DNA of 20,690 bases from a virus. The translations under genes and the position numbers were made by a program. Of the stretch, positions 5,973 through 14,338 are shown one piece after another; the first letter of the stretch is position 1; each line of letters begins with the position of its first letter. The stretch spans positions 1-20,690 of the IMG/VR virus record IMGVR_UViG_3300030424_000005, one strand, 5' to 3'. The notes beneath the pieces are model-generated. The model was given only the letters and a program-made list of their open reading frames with translations. It was not told the DNA's origin and did not search any database.

Positions 5973-6467
5973 ATGGCGACACAGGGTGAGGTTGCCGAGC
6001 ATCTGGACCTCTCCGACCGCTCTGTGCGTGACCTAATTTCGCGTGGTGTCTTCAGCAAAACCGGGCGTGGCGCGTTGGATCTGGACGCCTGCCGGGTTTC
6101 CTATCTGCGTCACCTCAGGGAGCGCGCGGCGGGCCGGGCATCCGATGCCGCCGAAGCGGAAGGCCTCAACATTGAAGTTGAGCGCGCCCGCCTCGCCAAA
6201 GAGCAGGCCGACCACTACGCCATGAAGAACGCCGAGCGGCGCAACGAGCTTGTCGAGTACGCCCCCTGGATTGACGCGATCCGCCAGATCATCGCCATGA
6301 CGCAGGGCCGCCTCCGCAGGGTGCCCGGCCAGGTCCAAGGCCTTGACCCGAAGATGAAGGCGCGAATTGCCGACGCACTGGATGATGCCTTGGAAGACTT
6401 GACGTTGACGCGCGTCGAGGAGGAGCTTGGACGCGATGGCGAAGACGGCGGCAGCGAGGACGATTGA
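5973..6467 (+). CDS. Terminase small subunit, Nu1-like
   Basis: The 164-residue product has the plan of lambda Nu1. A winged helix-turn-helix fills the first 45 residues (QGEVAEHLDLSDRSVRDLIS at 4-23, then an SKTGRG turn and DLDACRVSYLRHLR). A Lys/Glu/Ala-rich coiled helix (about 60-90) follows, then a C-terminal part that would contact the large subunit. This protein binds the packaging site on phage DNA and hands it to the large subunit. GAGGGG (5959-5964) is eight bases before ATG 5973. The gene overlaps the large terminase gene by 32 bases, typical of this pair. Confidence 0.85.
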   Translation: MATQGEVAEHLDLSDRSVRDLISRGVFSKTGRGALDLDACRVSYLRHLRERAAGRASDAAEAEGLNIEVERARLAKEQADHYAMKNAERRNELVEYAPWIDAIRQIIAMTQGRLRRVPGQVQGLDPKMKARIADALDDALEDLTLTRVEEELGRDGEDGGSEDD

Positions 6468-8457
6468 GACGTTGGCCGTTCGCGGCGGCCAACTTGTCGT
6501 TGATGGCGCCGCCCTCATTCTTGCTGCCCTGAAGCCGAAGCGCACCCTTCCCCTGGTCGAGTGGGCCTCGAACAACGTCCGGCTTGAGGCCGGCAAGCGA
6601 TACCGTCCCTGGCCTCTGCAGCAAGGAATCCTTGAGGCCCTGGGCGACCCGGACGTGACGCAAGTCACCGTCATGAAGTCGTCGCGCATCGGTTACAGCG
6701 AGATCGTAAACGCCTACCTCGGCTGGCTCATCGACCAGCGGCCTTTGCGCGTCCTAGTCTATCAGCCGACGATTGACGACGCCGAGGACTACAGCAACAC
6801 CGACCTCGTGCGCCTGCTCAACTGGCCTGCGATTCGTCAGGTCGTCCAGTACAAGACCCGCGACAGCCGCAACAAGATCCGCGCCAAGGTCTTTCCGGGC
6901 GGCTCGATCAAGGTCAAGGGCGCGAACAGCCCGAAGGAATTTAGGCGCGTCACGGCCGATGTGGTCATCCTTGAGGAGCCGGACGGCTATCCTCCGACCG
7001 CTGGCCTTGAGGGCGACCAAGCCGAGCTTGCCTTCAAGCGGTGCATCACGTCCGACGAACCGAAGAAGGTGGCCGGCTCGTCACCAACCGTGAAGTTCGA
7101 CCCGCAGACCAACAAGGGCAGCAAGATCGAAGGCCTGTTCCTTGCGGGCACCCAGGAATACCGCTATGTGCCTTGCCCTCACTGCGGCGAAATGCAGCGC
7201 CTCACCCTGGGTGACGGCACCGGCCCCGGCCTGCGATGGGAGCCGAAGCGCGCACCGACCAAGGCTTGGTACGTCTGTCTCAATGGCTGCGTGATCGAGG
7301 AGCAGCACAAGCCCGACATGGACGCGGCCGGTGAGTGGCGCGCGTCAGCGCCGGAGCATTGGCCGCACCGCTCGTTCCACGTGTCGGCCCTCTACAGCCA
7401 ATTCGCCAATGCATCGTGGCTTGAGGTCGCCCGCGAGAAAGTCCGCTGCGGCAAGAACCCGGCGAAGATGGTGACGTTCGTCAACCAGACCTTGGGCGAG
7501 ACTTGGGAGATTCGAGGCGAGGCGCCTCCGTGGCGCATCCTCTACGACCGCCGCGAAGACTGGCCCATGGGCTCTGTCCCGATGGCCGTCCGGTTGCTGC
7601 TGGCCGGCATCGACGTGCAGAAGGACCGCATAGAACGCTACGTGTGGGGCTACGGTGAAGACGGCCAGCAATGGCTTATCGACCACACTGTGGTGACCGG
7701 CGACCCCTTCAACGACGCGACGTGGACAAAGCTCGACGCGATCATGGGCGACACGTTCACCCACGCGGCTGGTGCGGAAATGAAGCCGTTCAAGGTGGCG
7801 ATTGATACCGGGTTCGCCACCACGCAGGTTGAAAAGTGGGCCCGGAAGTACGGCCGATGGGTCGTTCCAGTCAAGGGTGCCAACACGTTGCAGGCCCCGG
7901 CGTTCCGGTGGGGTCCGGTCAATGACGTGTCCGCCAACGGAAAGCGGCGCAAGACAGGCATGCAGATCGGCCACGTCGGCGGCCATATCCTGACCCTGGA
8001 GCTTTACGGCTTTCTCGGCCAGGAACCGCCGACCGCCCAGCAAGTCGCAGACGGGCAGGGTTATCCGCCGGGCTATGTCCACCTTCCGACTTGGGCGACC
8101 GAGGAAACGTGCAAACAGCTTGTTGGCGATCAGTGGATGGAAGACCGGGCCGAGTGGAAAAAGGTCCATGCGACCGAAGCCCTCGACTGCTGGAAGTACC
8201 CCCGTGCCGTGGCCGTCATGCTGGGCATGGACCGATGGAAGCCAGCCAAATGGGCGCAGCTACGGAACGCGCTTGGGGCGACTGAGGAAAAGCCTCAAGC
8301 CCTGCCACCGCCACCCACAGAACAGCAGACCCACCCCAAGCCGCCCGCCCCCCAGCAGGCGGCTTCTTCTTTGCCCGCGCCCCGGCAGCCTGAACCAAAG
8401 CCCAAAAAGCGCGGGTGGCTAGGTGGCGGCAGTCGTGGGCGCGGCGGCTGGATATAG
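6436..8457 (+). CDS. Terminase large subunit, GpA family
   Basis: The 673-residue protein is a GpA-type DNA-packaging motor and nuclease. Visible parts are the Walker A-like VMKSSRIGYSE (Lys at about 81) as in lambda gpA, the Walker B-like VVILEEPDGYP (Glu at about 180/181), a zinc knuckle of Cys 247/250 and Cys 281/285, and the nuclease part with LLAGIDVQKDRIER, KVAIDTGF and HATEALDCWKYPRA carrying acidic residues. The last 60 residues are Pro/Gln-rich and basic, probably a flexible tail for the prohead. ATG 6436 is chosen. TTG 6427 is in frame but only one to two bases from the purine-rich GAGGAGGAG (6417-6425). Confidence 0.95.
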   Translation: MAKTAAARTIETLAVRGGQLVVDGAALILAALKPKRTLPLVEWASNNVRLEAGKRYRPWPLQQGILEALGDPDVTQVTVMKSSRIGYSEIVNAYLGWLIDQRPLRVLVYQPTIDDAEDYSNTDLVRLLNWPAIRQVVQYKTRDSRNKIRAKVFPGGSIKVKGANSPKEFRRVTADVVILEEPDGYPPTAGLEGDQAELAFKRCITSDEPKKVAGSSPTVKFDPQTNKGSKIEGLFLAGTQEYRYVPCPHCGEMQRLTLGDGTGPGLRWEPKRAPTKAWYVCLNGCVIEEQHKPDMDAAGEWRASAPEHWPHRSFHVSALYSQFANASWLEVAREKVRCGKNPAKMVTFVNQTLGETWEIRGEAPPWRILYDRREDWPMGSVPMAVRLLLAGIDVQKDRIERYVWGYGEDGQQWLIDHTVVTGDPFNDATWTKLDAIMGDTFTHAAGAEMKPFKVAIDTGFATTQVEKWARKYGRWVVPVKGANTLQAPAFRWGPVNDVSANGKRRKTGMQIGHVGGHILTLELYGFLGQEPPTAQQVADGQGYPPGYVHLPTWATEETCKQLVGDQWMEDRAEWKKVHATEALDCWKYPRAVAVMLGMDRWKPAKWAQLRNALGATEEKPQALPPPPTEQQTHPKPPAPQQAASSLPAPRQPEPKPKKRGWLGGGSRGRGGWI

Positions 8458-8466
8458 GAGCCTCAC

Positions 8467-8682
8467 ATGGCGGTCACGCAAGCCCAGCTAAACGCCTTGG
8501 TCGCGGCCTGGGCGTCCGGCGTCCTGACCGTCAAAGAGGGCGACAACCAAACCACTTACCGGACGCAGGACGACATGGAGCGGGCGATTGCCCGCATGTC
8601 GTCCGCGCTTGGCGTGTCCAGTCCGATCAGCCCGCCGAAGCCGACCAAGCGCACATCCCTGACCCGCTTCCGCAAGGGCTGA
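8467..8682 (+). CDS. Head-tail joining protein, gpW family
   Basis: The 71-residue product matches the small lambda gpW group in length and plan. It has an N-terminal helix (ALVAAWASGVLT, residues 10-21), a two-stranded hairpin with a Lys-Glu-Gly turn, a second helix (DDMERAIARMSSAL, 35-48) and a basic C-terminal tail. In lambda, gpW sits below the portal and is needed before the tail can join. AGGAG (8456-8460) lies six bases before ATG 8467. It sits between the terminase and portal genes, exactly as in lambda (A-W-B). Confidence 0.85.
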   Translation: MAVTQAQLNALVAAWASGVLTVKEGDNQTTYRTQDDMERAIARMSSALGVSSPISPPKPTKRTSLTRFRKG

Positions 8683-8686
8683 CCGC

Positions 8687-10192
8687 ATGAAACTCAACAT
8701 CCTGGATCGCACAGTGGCGTTCTTCTCGCCCGGTGCGGGGTTGAACCGTGCGCGCCAACGGGCAGCCATGGAGACGGTGCGCTCCTACGAGGCCGCGCGT
8801 CACTCCCGGCGAACTGATGGCTGGATTACGTCCGGCACGTCGGCCGCTGCGGAGGCTGGCCCGGCAATCGCTCGCCTGCGCGCAAATGCCCGTGACATGG
8901 TCCGCAACAACCCGTATGCCGCCCGCGCTGTCTCGATCATCGCATCTAACGCGGTCGGCACTGGCATCGAGGCCAAGAGCCGCACGGGCGACGTTGAGCT
9001 TGACAAGAAAGTCGATGCGCTCTGGAAGAAATGGGCGGAAGACGAGTGCGACGCAGACGGCCAGCTTGATTTCGCCGGCCTGCAACATCTGGCGGTGCGG
9101 ACCATCGTAGAGGGTGGCGAAGTCCTCTGCCGATTCCGGCCGCGCCGCGCGGCCGACAACATGGAGACTGTGCCACTTCAGCTTCAGTTGCTCGAAGGCG
9201 ACTATCTCGACACCAGCCGCGACACGTCGGCCACGGCGTCCGGCGGCTTTGTACGCCTGGGCATCGAGTTCGACGCCATCGAGAACCGCTCAGCCTACTG
9301 GCTTTACCGGCAGCACCCCGGCGACGCCACATTGACCTCTCGGGCGGGCATGGAAAGTGTCCGCGTTCCAGCCGAAAACATCGCCCACATCTACAGCAAG
9401 GATCGCCAGGGCCTCCCGCGTGGCGTGACGTGGTTCGCCCCCGTCATGATGCGGGTGCGTGATCTTGATGAGTTCCACGAGGCCGCGCTCGTCAAGGCCA
9501 AGGTCGAGGCGTGCTTGGGTGTCGTCGTCACCCGGCCGGACAATGAAGACGCCGACCCTATCGGCGTGGAGCGGACAGACGAAAACGGCCAGCCCATCGA
9601 AGGCATGGAGCCGGGCATGGTCGTCTACACCAAGCCGGGCGAATCCATCGAAGTCATCAACCCGCAAGGCCATACGGCATACGACCCCTACACCCTGCAA
9701 ACGCTGATGGCTGTCGCGTCCGGCATGGGTATCACATACGACCAGCTTACAGGTGACCTCCGACAGGCCAGCTACAGCAGCCTCCGCGCCGGAAAGATTG
9801 AGTTCCGCCGGAACATGGAGCGGTTCCAGTGGCAAACGCTCATCAAGATGCTGTGCAAGCCGACCCGCAAGCGGTGGATTGCACAGGCTATCGCGGCCGG
9901 CAAGCTGCCTGACCGGAAAAGCGGATACCCGACCGAGTGGGTGGCCCCGAAGTTCGAGCGCATTGATCCGCTGAAAGACCTGAAGGCCGACATTCTGGAG
10001 GTCCGGGCCGGCGGTATGACGTGGGATCAGATGGTCGCCCGCAACGGATACGACCCGCGCGAACAACTTGAGGCCATCGCCAAGCACAACGCCGACTTGG
10101 ACCGCCTGGGCATCGTTCTTGAGACGGACCCGCGCCGCATGTCGGCCGGCGGGCAGGCGATACCGCAGCCCGAGACAGAATCACCCGACTGA
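8687..10192 (+). CDS. Portal protein, lambda gpB family
   Basis: The 501-residue protein has the signature of the lambda-type portal. The N-terminal part IARLRANARDMVRNNPYAAR (residues 61-80) leads into an SNAVGTGI turn, and the core has repeated Asp/Glu-rich strands (for example a DYLDTSRD segment). Further on come the AASGMGITYDQLTGDLRQAS-like clip segment, a long wing helix and an acidic C-terminus. Twelve copies would form the ring through which DNA enters. AAGGG (8674-8678) is eight bases before ATG 8687, and only four bases separate it from the gpW-like gene. Confidence 0.93.
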   Translation: MKLNILDRTVAFFSPGAGLNRARQRAAMETVRSYEAARHSRRTDGWITSGTSAAAEAGPAIARLRANARDMVRNNPYAARAVSIIASNAVGTGIEAKSRTGDVELDKKVDALWKKWAEDECDADGQLDFAGLQHLAVRTIVEGGEVLCRFRPRRAADNMETVPLQLQLLEGDYLDTSRDTSATASGGFVRLGIEFDAIENRSAYWLYRQHPGDATLTSRAGMESVRVPAENIAHIYSKDRQGLPRGVTWFAPVMMRVRDLDEFHEAALVKAKVEACLGVVVTRPDNEDADPIGVERTDENGQPIEGMEPGMVVYTKPGESIEVINPQGHTAYDPYTLQTLMAVASGMGITYDQLTGDLRQASYSSLRAGKIEFRRNMERFQWQTLIKMLCKPTRKRWIAQAIAAGKLPDRKSGYPTEWVAPKFERIDPLKDLKADILEVRAGGMTWDQMVARNGYDPREQLEAIAKHNADLDRLGIVLETDPRRMSAGGQAIPQPETESPD

Positions 10193-10218
10193 CCCCAAAC
10201 CACCAAAGGACTGTCGCC

Positions 10219-12327
10219 ATGACCGACGACGACCAGACCGCCGCCGATCAGGTGGCGGAAACCCCTGCGCCTACGGAGGCCGAGCCAGAACGGGAGGCCG
10301 AACCGGCAGCCGAGCCAGAAGCCCGCGCCAAAAGCCCGGAAACTGTTGCGCAGCCCTTGACGCTCCCCGCTGGTAGCGACTTCGACGCCCTGCGCGGCGC
10401 CCCCGGAACGGGCCTAGACCGTCGAGGCCTGGACCTGCGCACGGTGCCGGGCACAGTTGACGAAAGCGACCGCACCGTTGATGTGGTGATTTCAGCCGGC
10501 GCTGCCGTCCGGCGCTACGACTACCGCGCCGACCGTGAGTACATCGAGACGCTGGAAATCTCCCCGGCCGCCGTTCGCCTGGGCCGCCTCAATGCCGGCG
10601 CGTCTGTGCTGGACTCGCACAACAACTGGTCCATGCGTGGCGTGGTCGGCGCCGTCGTGCCCGGTTCAGCTCGCGTCGAGGGCGGCTTGCTGGTTGCCCG
10701 CGTGAAGTTCTCGGCCCGTCCCGACGCTGACGCCATGTTCCGCGACGTCGTGGCTGGCGTGGTCCGGCATATCTCGGCGGGCTACGTGACCCACAAGCGC
10801 GAGGTTGACGAGACGACCACCCCACCGACCTACCGCGCCACCGATTGGGAGCCGCACGAGATCAGCGTCGTCCCCATTCCTGCCGATCCCGAAGCTGGGT
10901 TCCGGTCGTTCGATCCCCCCATCACCCCCACGGCATCTCCCGCCGACAACACCAAGGAGCGTCAAATGGCCGATCAGGTCACCAACATTCCGGCGGCTGA
11001 TGATGCCGCTGTGATTGCCGTCCGCGCCGAAGCCGTCCAGGCCGAGCGCACCCGTGCCGCCGAGATCCGCACTATCGCGCGTCAGGCGAACCTGGGCGAT
11101 GAGTTCGTAGAGCAGCATGTGACCGCCGGCCATGATGTGGCCGACGTTCGCAAGGCCGCCCTGGACGCCATCGCCAACAAGGCCGAGCCGGCTGGCAGCA
11201 CCGTGTCTGGCATCCGCTCCGGCGACTACGACGAGCACGAGGTGCGCGGCAAGTCCATGGCCGCCGCCCTGCTGCACCGCTACGATCCCGGCGCCTACAA
11301 GCCCGAGTTCCGCGCTGGCGATTACGTCGGCCTTTCGCTGGTCGATTTCGCTCGCGAAGCCGTCGAGGCCACCGGCACCCGGACCCGTGGCATGTCGCGC
11401 GAGGAGATCGCCCGCCGCGCCCTGGAAATCCGCACGCAGCACACCGTGTCAGACTTCCCGAGCGTCCTGGCCGATGTGGCGAACAAGACCCTGCGCAACG
11501 CCTATCAGCAGTCGCAGCGCACCTTCCCGCTGTGGGCTCGCCGCACCTCGGCTGCTGACTTCAAGAACATCAACCGCGTCCAGCTTGGCGAGGCGCCGAG
11601 CCTGAAGAAGATCGCTGAGAATGGCGAGTTTAAGCGCGGAACCATCGGTGAGAGCAAGGAAACCTACAAGCTCGAAACCTTCGGGCGCGTGGTGTCGATT
11701 AGCCGACACGTCATCGTCAACGATGACCTCGACGCCTTCACCCGCGTGCCGGCCATGTACGGTGCCGCTGCCGCCAATCTGGAATCGGACACCGTTTACG
11801 GCGTCCTGGTCGGCAACCCGATCATGGCTGATGGCAACGCCCTGTTCCACGCGGCAAAACACTCCAACCTGACGACTGGCGCGACCGTGCCGACCGCCGA
11901 CACGCTCGGCGTCATGCGGTCCAAGTTGCGCAATCAGAAGGGCCTGGACGGCGAGAGTATCCTGAATTTGACCCCGCGCTTCCTGCTCGCCTCTGCCAGC
12001 CGCGAAACCGACGTGGAAAAGCTTCTGTCCGCGCTGGTCGTGCCGGGCACGCAGGCCGACGTCATCCCCGCGTCCATGCGGTCCCTGGTGCCGGTCATCG
12101 AACCGCGCCTCGAACTGCTGTCTGGCGGTAGCGCCACAGCCTTCTATCTGGTGGCAGATTCCAGCCAGATCGACACGGTCGAATACTGCTACCTGGAAGG
12201 CCAGGAGGGCGTCTACATCGAGACCCGCATGGGCTTCGACGTGGACGGCGTGGAGGTCAAGGCCCGCCTGGACTTTGGCGCCAAGGCTATCGACTGGCGC
12301 GGCATGCAGAAGCACACCGGCGCGTAA
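10219..12327 (+). CDS. Fused prohead protease / major capsid protein
   Basis: One uninterrupted frame of 702 residues joins two normally separate proteins. Residues 1-65 are an acidic Pro/Glu/Ala-rich tail. Residues 70-235 are a prohead protease of the S78 / HK97 type with the likely catalytic pair His 134 (in LDSHNN) and Ser 186 (in HISAGY). Residues about 250-702 form a major capsid protein, with a helical scaffold-like part first and the gpT-like C-terminus IDWRG at about 691-695. Such fusions are known in phages of this group. An internal ATG (10966, residue 250) with AAGGAG six bases upstream could supply free capsid protein of 453 residues. The protease would be released by self-cleavage. 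Confidence 0.93.
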   Translation: MTDDDQTAADQVAETPAPTEAEPEREAEPAAEPEARAKSPETVAQPLTLPAGSDFDALRGAPGTGLDRRGLDLRTVPGTVDESDRTVDVVISAGAAVRRYDYRADREYIETLEISPAAVRLGRLNAGASVLDSHNNWSMRGVVGAVVPGSARVEGGLLVARVKFSARPDADAMFRDVVAGVVRHISAGYVTHKREVDETTTPPTYRATDWEPHEISVVPIPADPEAGFRSFDPPITPTASPADNTKERQMADQVTNIPAADDAAVIAVRAEAVQAERTRAAEIRTIARQANLGDEFVEQHVTAGHDVADVRKAALDAIANKAEPAGSTVSGIRSGDYDEHEVRGKSMAAALLHRYDPGAYKPEFRAGDYVGLSLVDFAREAVEATGTRTRGMSREEIARRALEIRTQHTVSDFPSVLADVANKTLRNAYQQSQRTFPLWARRTSAADFKNINRVQLGEAPSLKKIAENGEFKRGTIGESKETYKLETFGRVVSISRHVIVNDDLDAFTRVPAMYGAAAANLESDTVYGVLVGNPIMADGNALFHAAKHSNLTTGATVPTADTLGVMRSKLRNQKGLDGESILNLTPRFLLASASRETDVEKLLSALVVPGTQADVIPASMRSLVPVIEPRLELLSGGSATAFYLVADSSQIDTVEYCYLEGQEGVYIETRMGFDVDGVEVKARLDFGAKAIDWRGMQKHTGA
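10954..10968 (+). promoter_or_regulatory. Internal ribosome site and start codon for free capsid protein
   Basis: AAGGAG (10954-10959), six bases, then ATG (10966-10968), all in frame with the fused gene. It falls precisely between the protease domain and the capsid part. A product from here would be 453 residues, the normal size of a major capsid protein. Confidence 0.55.
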
Positions 12328-12350
12328 GGCGAGCGGTTCAACCTGACCAC

Positions 12351-12387
12351 AGCGGGCGGCCTCAGTGCCGCCCGCTCTCCTGCGGAG
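12351..12387 (+). promoter_or_regulatory. Perfect intercistronic hairpin and small RBS hairpin
   Basis: AGCGGGCGGC (12351-12360) pairs perfectly with GCCGCCCGCT (12367-12376) across a six-base loop, with no T tract after it. It is followed at once by CTCC-TGC-GGAG (12377-12387), a small hairpin that includes the ribosome site GGAG for the gene at 12397. The pair may set RNA stability or tune the dose of decoration protein relative to capsid protein. Confidence 0.5.
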
Positions 12388-12396
12388 TAGTTCCCC

Positions 12397-12720
12397 ATGA
12401 AGAATTTCGTTCAGCCTGGCATGGACCTGACTGTTGCCGCCCCGTCCGGCGGCGTCACGTCCGGCGATTTCGTCCTCATCGGCAGCCTGTTCGGTGTCGC
12501 CGCGTCCACCGCCGATGCTGGTGATGACGTGGTGATCTCGACGGTCGGCGTCTACGAACTGCCCAAGTTGGGCGCCCAGGCGTGGACCGTTGGCGCCCCG
12601 ATCTATTGGGACGCGACCGAGTCCCACATGACCACCGTCAGCACCGACAACACCTTGGTCGGCGTGGCTGTCGCGGTCGCTGCCAACCCCTCCGACACCG
12701 GCCTCGTCAAGCTGGACTAA
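12397..12720 (+). CDS. Capsid decoration-like protein, DUF2190 family
   Basis: The 107-residue product is a small all-beta protein. An N-terminal stretch KNFVQPGMDLTVAAPSGG (residues 2-19) leads into GDFVLIGSLFGVAAS and later YWDATESHMTTV and a closing VAVAANPSDTGLVKLD. This is the recognisable pattern of the DUF2190 group, which lies next to capsid genes and is thought to decorate or stabilise the head, the place of lambda gpD. GGAG (12384-12387) is nine bases before ATG 12397. It is followed by a perfect terminator. Confidence 0.85.
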   Translation: MKNFVQPGMDLTVAAPSGGVTSGDFVLIGSLFGVAASTADAGDDVVISTVGVYELPKLGAQAWTVGAPIYWDATESHMTTVSTDNTLVGVAVAVAANPSDTGLVKLD

Positions 12721-12745
12721 TCCAGCCCACCACCCCCTGACCACC

Positions 12746-12785
12746 CACGAAACCCCGCCCTAATCCGGCGGGGTTTCGTGTTTCT
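12746..12785 (+). terminator. Perfect intrinsic terminator inside the late operon
   Basis: The 14-base arms CACGAAACCCCGCC (12746-12759) and GGCGGGGTTTCGTG (12767-12780) pair without a mismatch around a seven-base loop, followed by TTTCT. It ends 11 bases before the next start codon (12797), and no promoter is seen between them. Tail genes would need read-through. Confidence 0.85.
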
Positions 12786-12796
12786 GGAGCCTGCCA

Positions 12797-13114
12797 ATGT
12801 CCGGCGCCAACCCGCTCCTGTTCGGCCCGATCTTCGCGCTTCAGGGCGTGGACGTGATCTACACCCCCGTCGCCGGCCAGCCCACCACCATCCGCGTCCT
12901 CGACAAGTTCCGCAGCGCCGAAGCCTTCGATGACCCCGGCGTGTGGGCGACCGTCGCGGAAATCCACGCGATGCCCACCGAGGTCGCAGCCAACCCGGAC
13001 GGCGGCACCATCGAAATGCACGACAACGCCTATCGCATCACCAGCCACGGCGCCACGCGCGGGCCGGGTAGCCCGGTGCGCCTGACCTTGACGATCACCG
13101 GAGGCGCACCATGA
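12797..13114 (+). CDS. Putative head-tail connector / stopper, gpFII-like
   Basis: The 105-residue product is probably all-beta. It opens with a short N-terminal segment, then DVIYTPVAG (19-27) and an EAFDDPGV turn (42-49), and closes with IEMHDNAYRITSHG (72-85) and a strand ending in TLTITGG. This order is that of the FII / head-tail stopper group, with a GDxIxxxGxxYxV-like core. Position supports it: it lies after the decoration protein and before the tail terminator, as in lambda (E-FI-FII-Z-U). The next gene overlaps it by four bases (ATGA 13111-13114). Confidence 0.65.
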   Translation: MSGANPLLFGPIFALQGVDVIYTPVAGQPTTIRVLDKFRSAEAFDDPGVWATVAEIHAMPTEVAANPDGGTIEMHDNAYRITSHGATRGPGSPVRLTLTITGGAP

Positions 13115-13539
13115 GCCAGCGCGAACAAGTCCTGTCCGCCCTGAAAGCTGCCCTGGACACGGTCCCCGGCTTCTCCGCCGAGCGCAACCGGCCGGACGCC
13201 ATTTCCGAAAGCGCCACGGCAGCGCTGATCCTCACCGATGGCGACGACACCGCCGAGCCCGGCCAGCGGGGCAGGGGGGACGCTGTCGTCATGATGACCA
13301 CGTCGGCCCGCGTGCTGGTTTATCTGGCCGGCGAACAGGCTGCAATCGGCCCGTCGTGGTCGGCGGCCTCGCTGGCGATCATGCGCGCCGTCCTGCATGA
13401 CCCGGCATTGCGCGCGGCCGTGACCAGCAACGGAGCGGTGCGCTGGGTCAACACCAAGACCGCCCTGGCTGCGGGCACCCGCACCGCCCACGCGGCCGAA
13501 ATGACCTTTGCGTTGACCTACCCCGAACGCCTCGCCTGA
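13111..13539 (+). CDS. Putative tail terminator, gpU-like
   Basis: The 142-residue protein begins with a helix (residues 4-17), then a strand-rich core of the kind TAALILTDGDD. A segment MMTTSARVLVYLAG and a helix AASLAIMRAVLHDPALRAAV (83-102) follow, and it ends with an AEMTFALTYPERLA strand. This alpha-beta plan and C-terminal strand fit tail terminator / completion proteins, which cap the tail tube and join it to the head. It is placed directly before the tail tube gene. The sequence signal is moderate, so the call depends in part on context. Confidence 0.65.
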   Translation: MSQREQVLSALKAALDTVPGFSAERNRPDAISESATAALILTDGDDTAEPGQRGRGDAVVMMTTSARVLVYLAGEQAAIGPSWSAASLAIMRAVLHDPALRAAVTSNGAVRWVNTKTALAAGTRTAHAAEMTFALTYPERLA

Positions 13540-13582
13540 CCGGCTGGCACCCCCTGACAACTGACCACATGGAGGCCCGGCC

Positions 13583-14338
13583 ATGCCGAGCACTGAGAAC
13601 TACTCTATCTTCAAGGCCGACGTGTTCCTCGGCCGGTATGGGTCCACCGACAAGAAGCACATCGGCAACGTCCCGGCGCTGTCGTATGCGCCCGAGGTCG
13701 AGACGCTGGAGCATTACAGTTCCATGGCCGGCGTGCGCGAAAAAGACGCCGAGGTGACGACCACCACGGCGGCCACCCTGTCCATGACCCTGGACGAAAT
13801 CACGTCCCGCGCCATCGCCATCGCCATGTTGGGCGAAGAGGTCGTTTACGAGCGCGTCGAGGCTGCCGGGCAAGTGGCTGTGTTCGAGGGCGTGAAGGCT
13901 GGCGACAAGTTGGCTCTGCCGCATGGCGTGGTGTCCGGTGTCACCATCACCGATGGCACCGCCGTTACCCCGGTGGACTACACCCTGACCACCCACTACA
14001 CCGTGGACGCGGCGGCCGGCGTCATCACCATCGTCGCCATCCCCGCCACCGCCGACGATACCGTTGAGGTGGCCTACGACGCCGACGCCATCGTGGCCGG
14101 CACCCGCAAGGTCATCAACCTGCTGGCCGACACCACCGCCGAATGGTCGCTGTTTTCTGTCGGCACCAACGACGTGGGCAAGCGCCTGCGCATCGAAGTT
14201 GGCCGCTTCAAGATCACCCCGTCCGGCGAACTCGGCCTCATCACCGATGAGTGGGCCACCCTGGAGGTCGAGGGCTCCGTGTTGCGCGACACCGCGACTC
14301 CCGGCTACCCGTTCGGCCGTGTGATCGAGTTGAATTAA
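13583..14338 (+). CDS. Major tail tube protein
   Basis: The 251-residue protein has the composition and order of a siphovirus tail tube subunit. The N-terminus reads NYSIFKADVFLGRYG, then GNVPALSYAPEVETLEHYSS. A Thr/Ala-rich part with VTTTTAATLSMTLDEIT (58-74) follows, then an insert of beta strands at about 90-165, and a C-terminal part ending YPFGRVIELN. The insert, rich in Thr, Val and Asp, may be a small surface domain of the Ig-like type found in many tail tubes. GGAGG (13571-13575) is seven bases before ATG 13583. Its TAA overlaps the next ATG. Confidence 0.85.
   Translation: MPSTENYSIFKADVFLGRYGSTDKKHIGNVPALSYAPEVETLEHYSSMAGVREKDAEVTTTTAATLSMTLDEITSRAIAIAMLGEEVVYERVEAAGQVAVFEGVKAGDKLALPHGVVSGVTITDGTAVTPVDYTLTTHYTVDAAAGVITIVAIPATADDTVEVAYDADAIVAGTRKVINLLADTTAEWSLFSVGTNDVGKRLRIEVGRFKITPSGELGLITDEWATLEVEGSVLRDTATPGYPFGRVIELN

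Noticed and set aside
11449-12744. Long minus-strand open frame (431 codons) opposite the capsid gene
   Set aside because: It is antisense to a clear capsid gene and owes its length to GC-rich codon bias. It has no ribosome site or family pattern.
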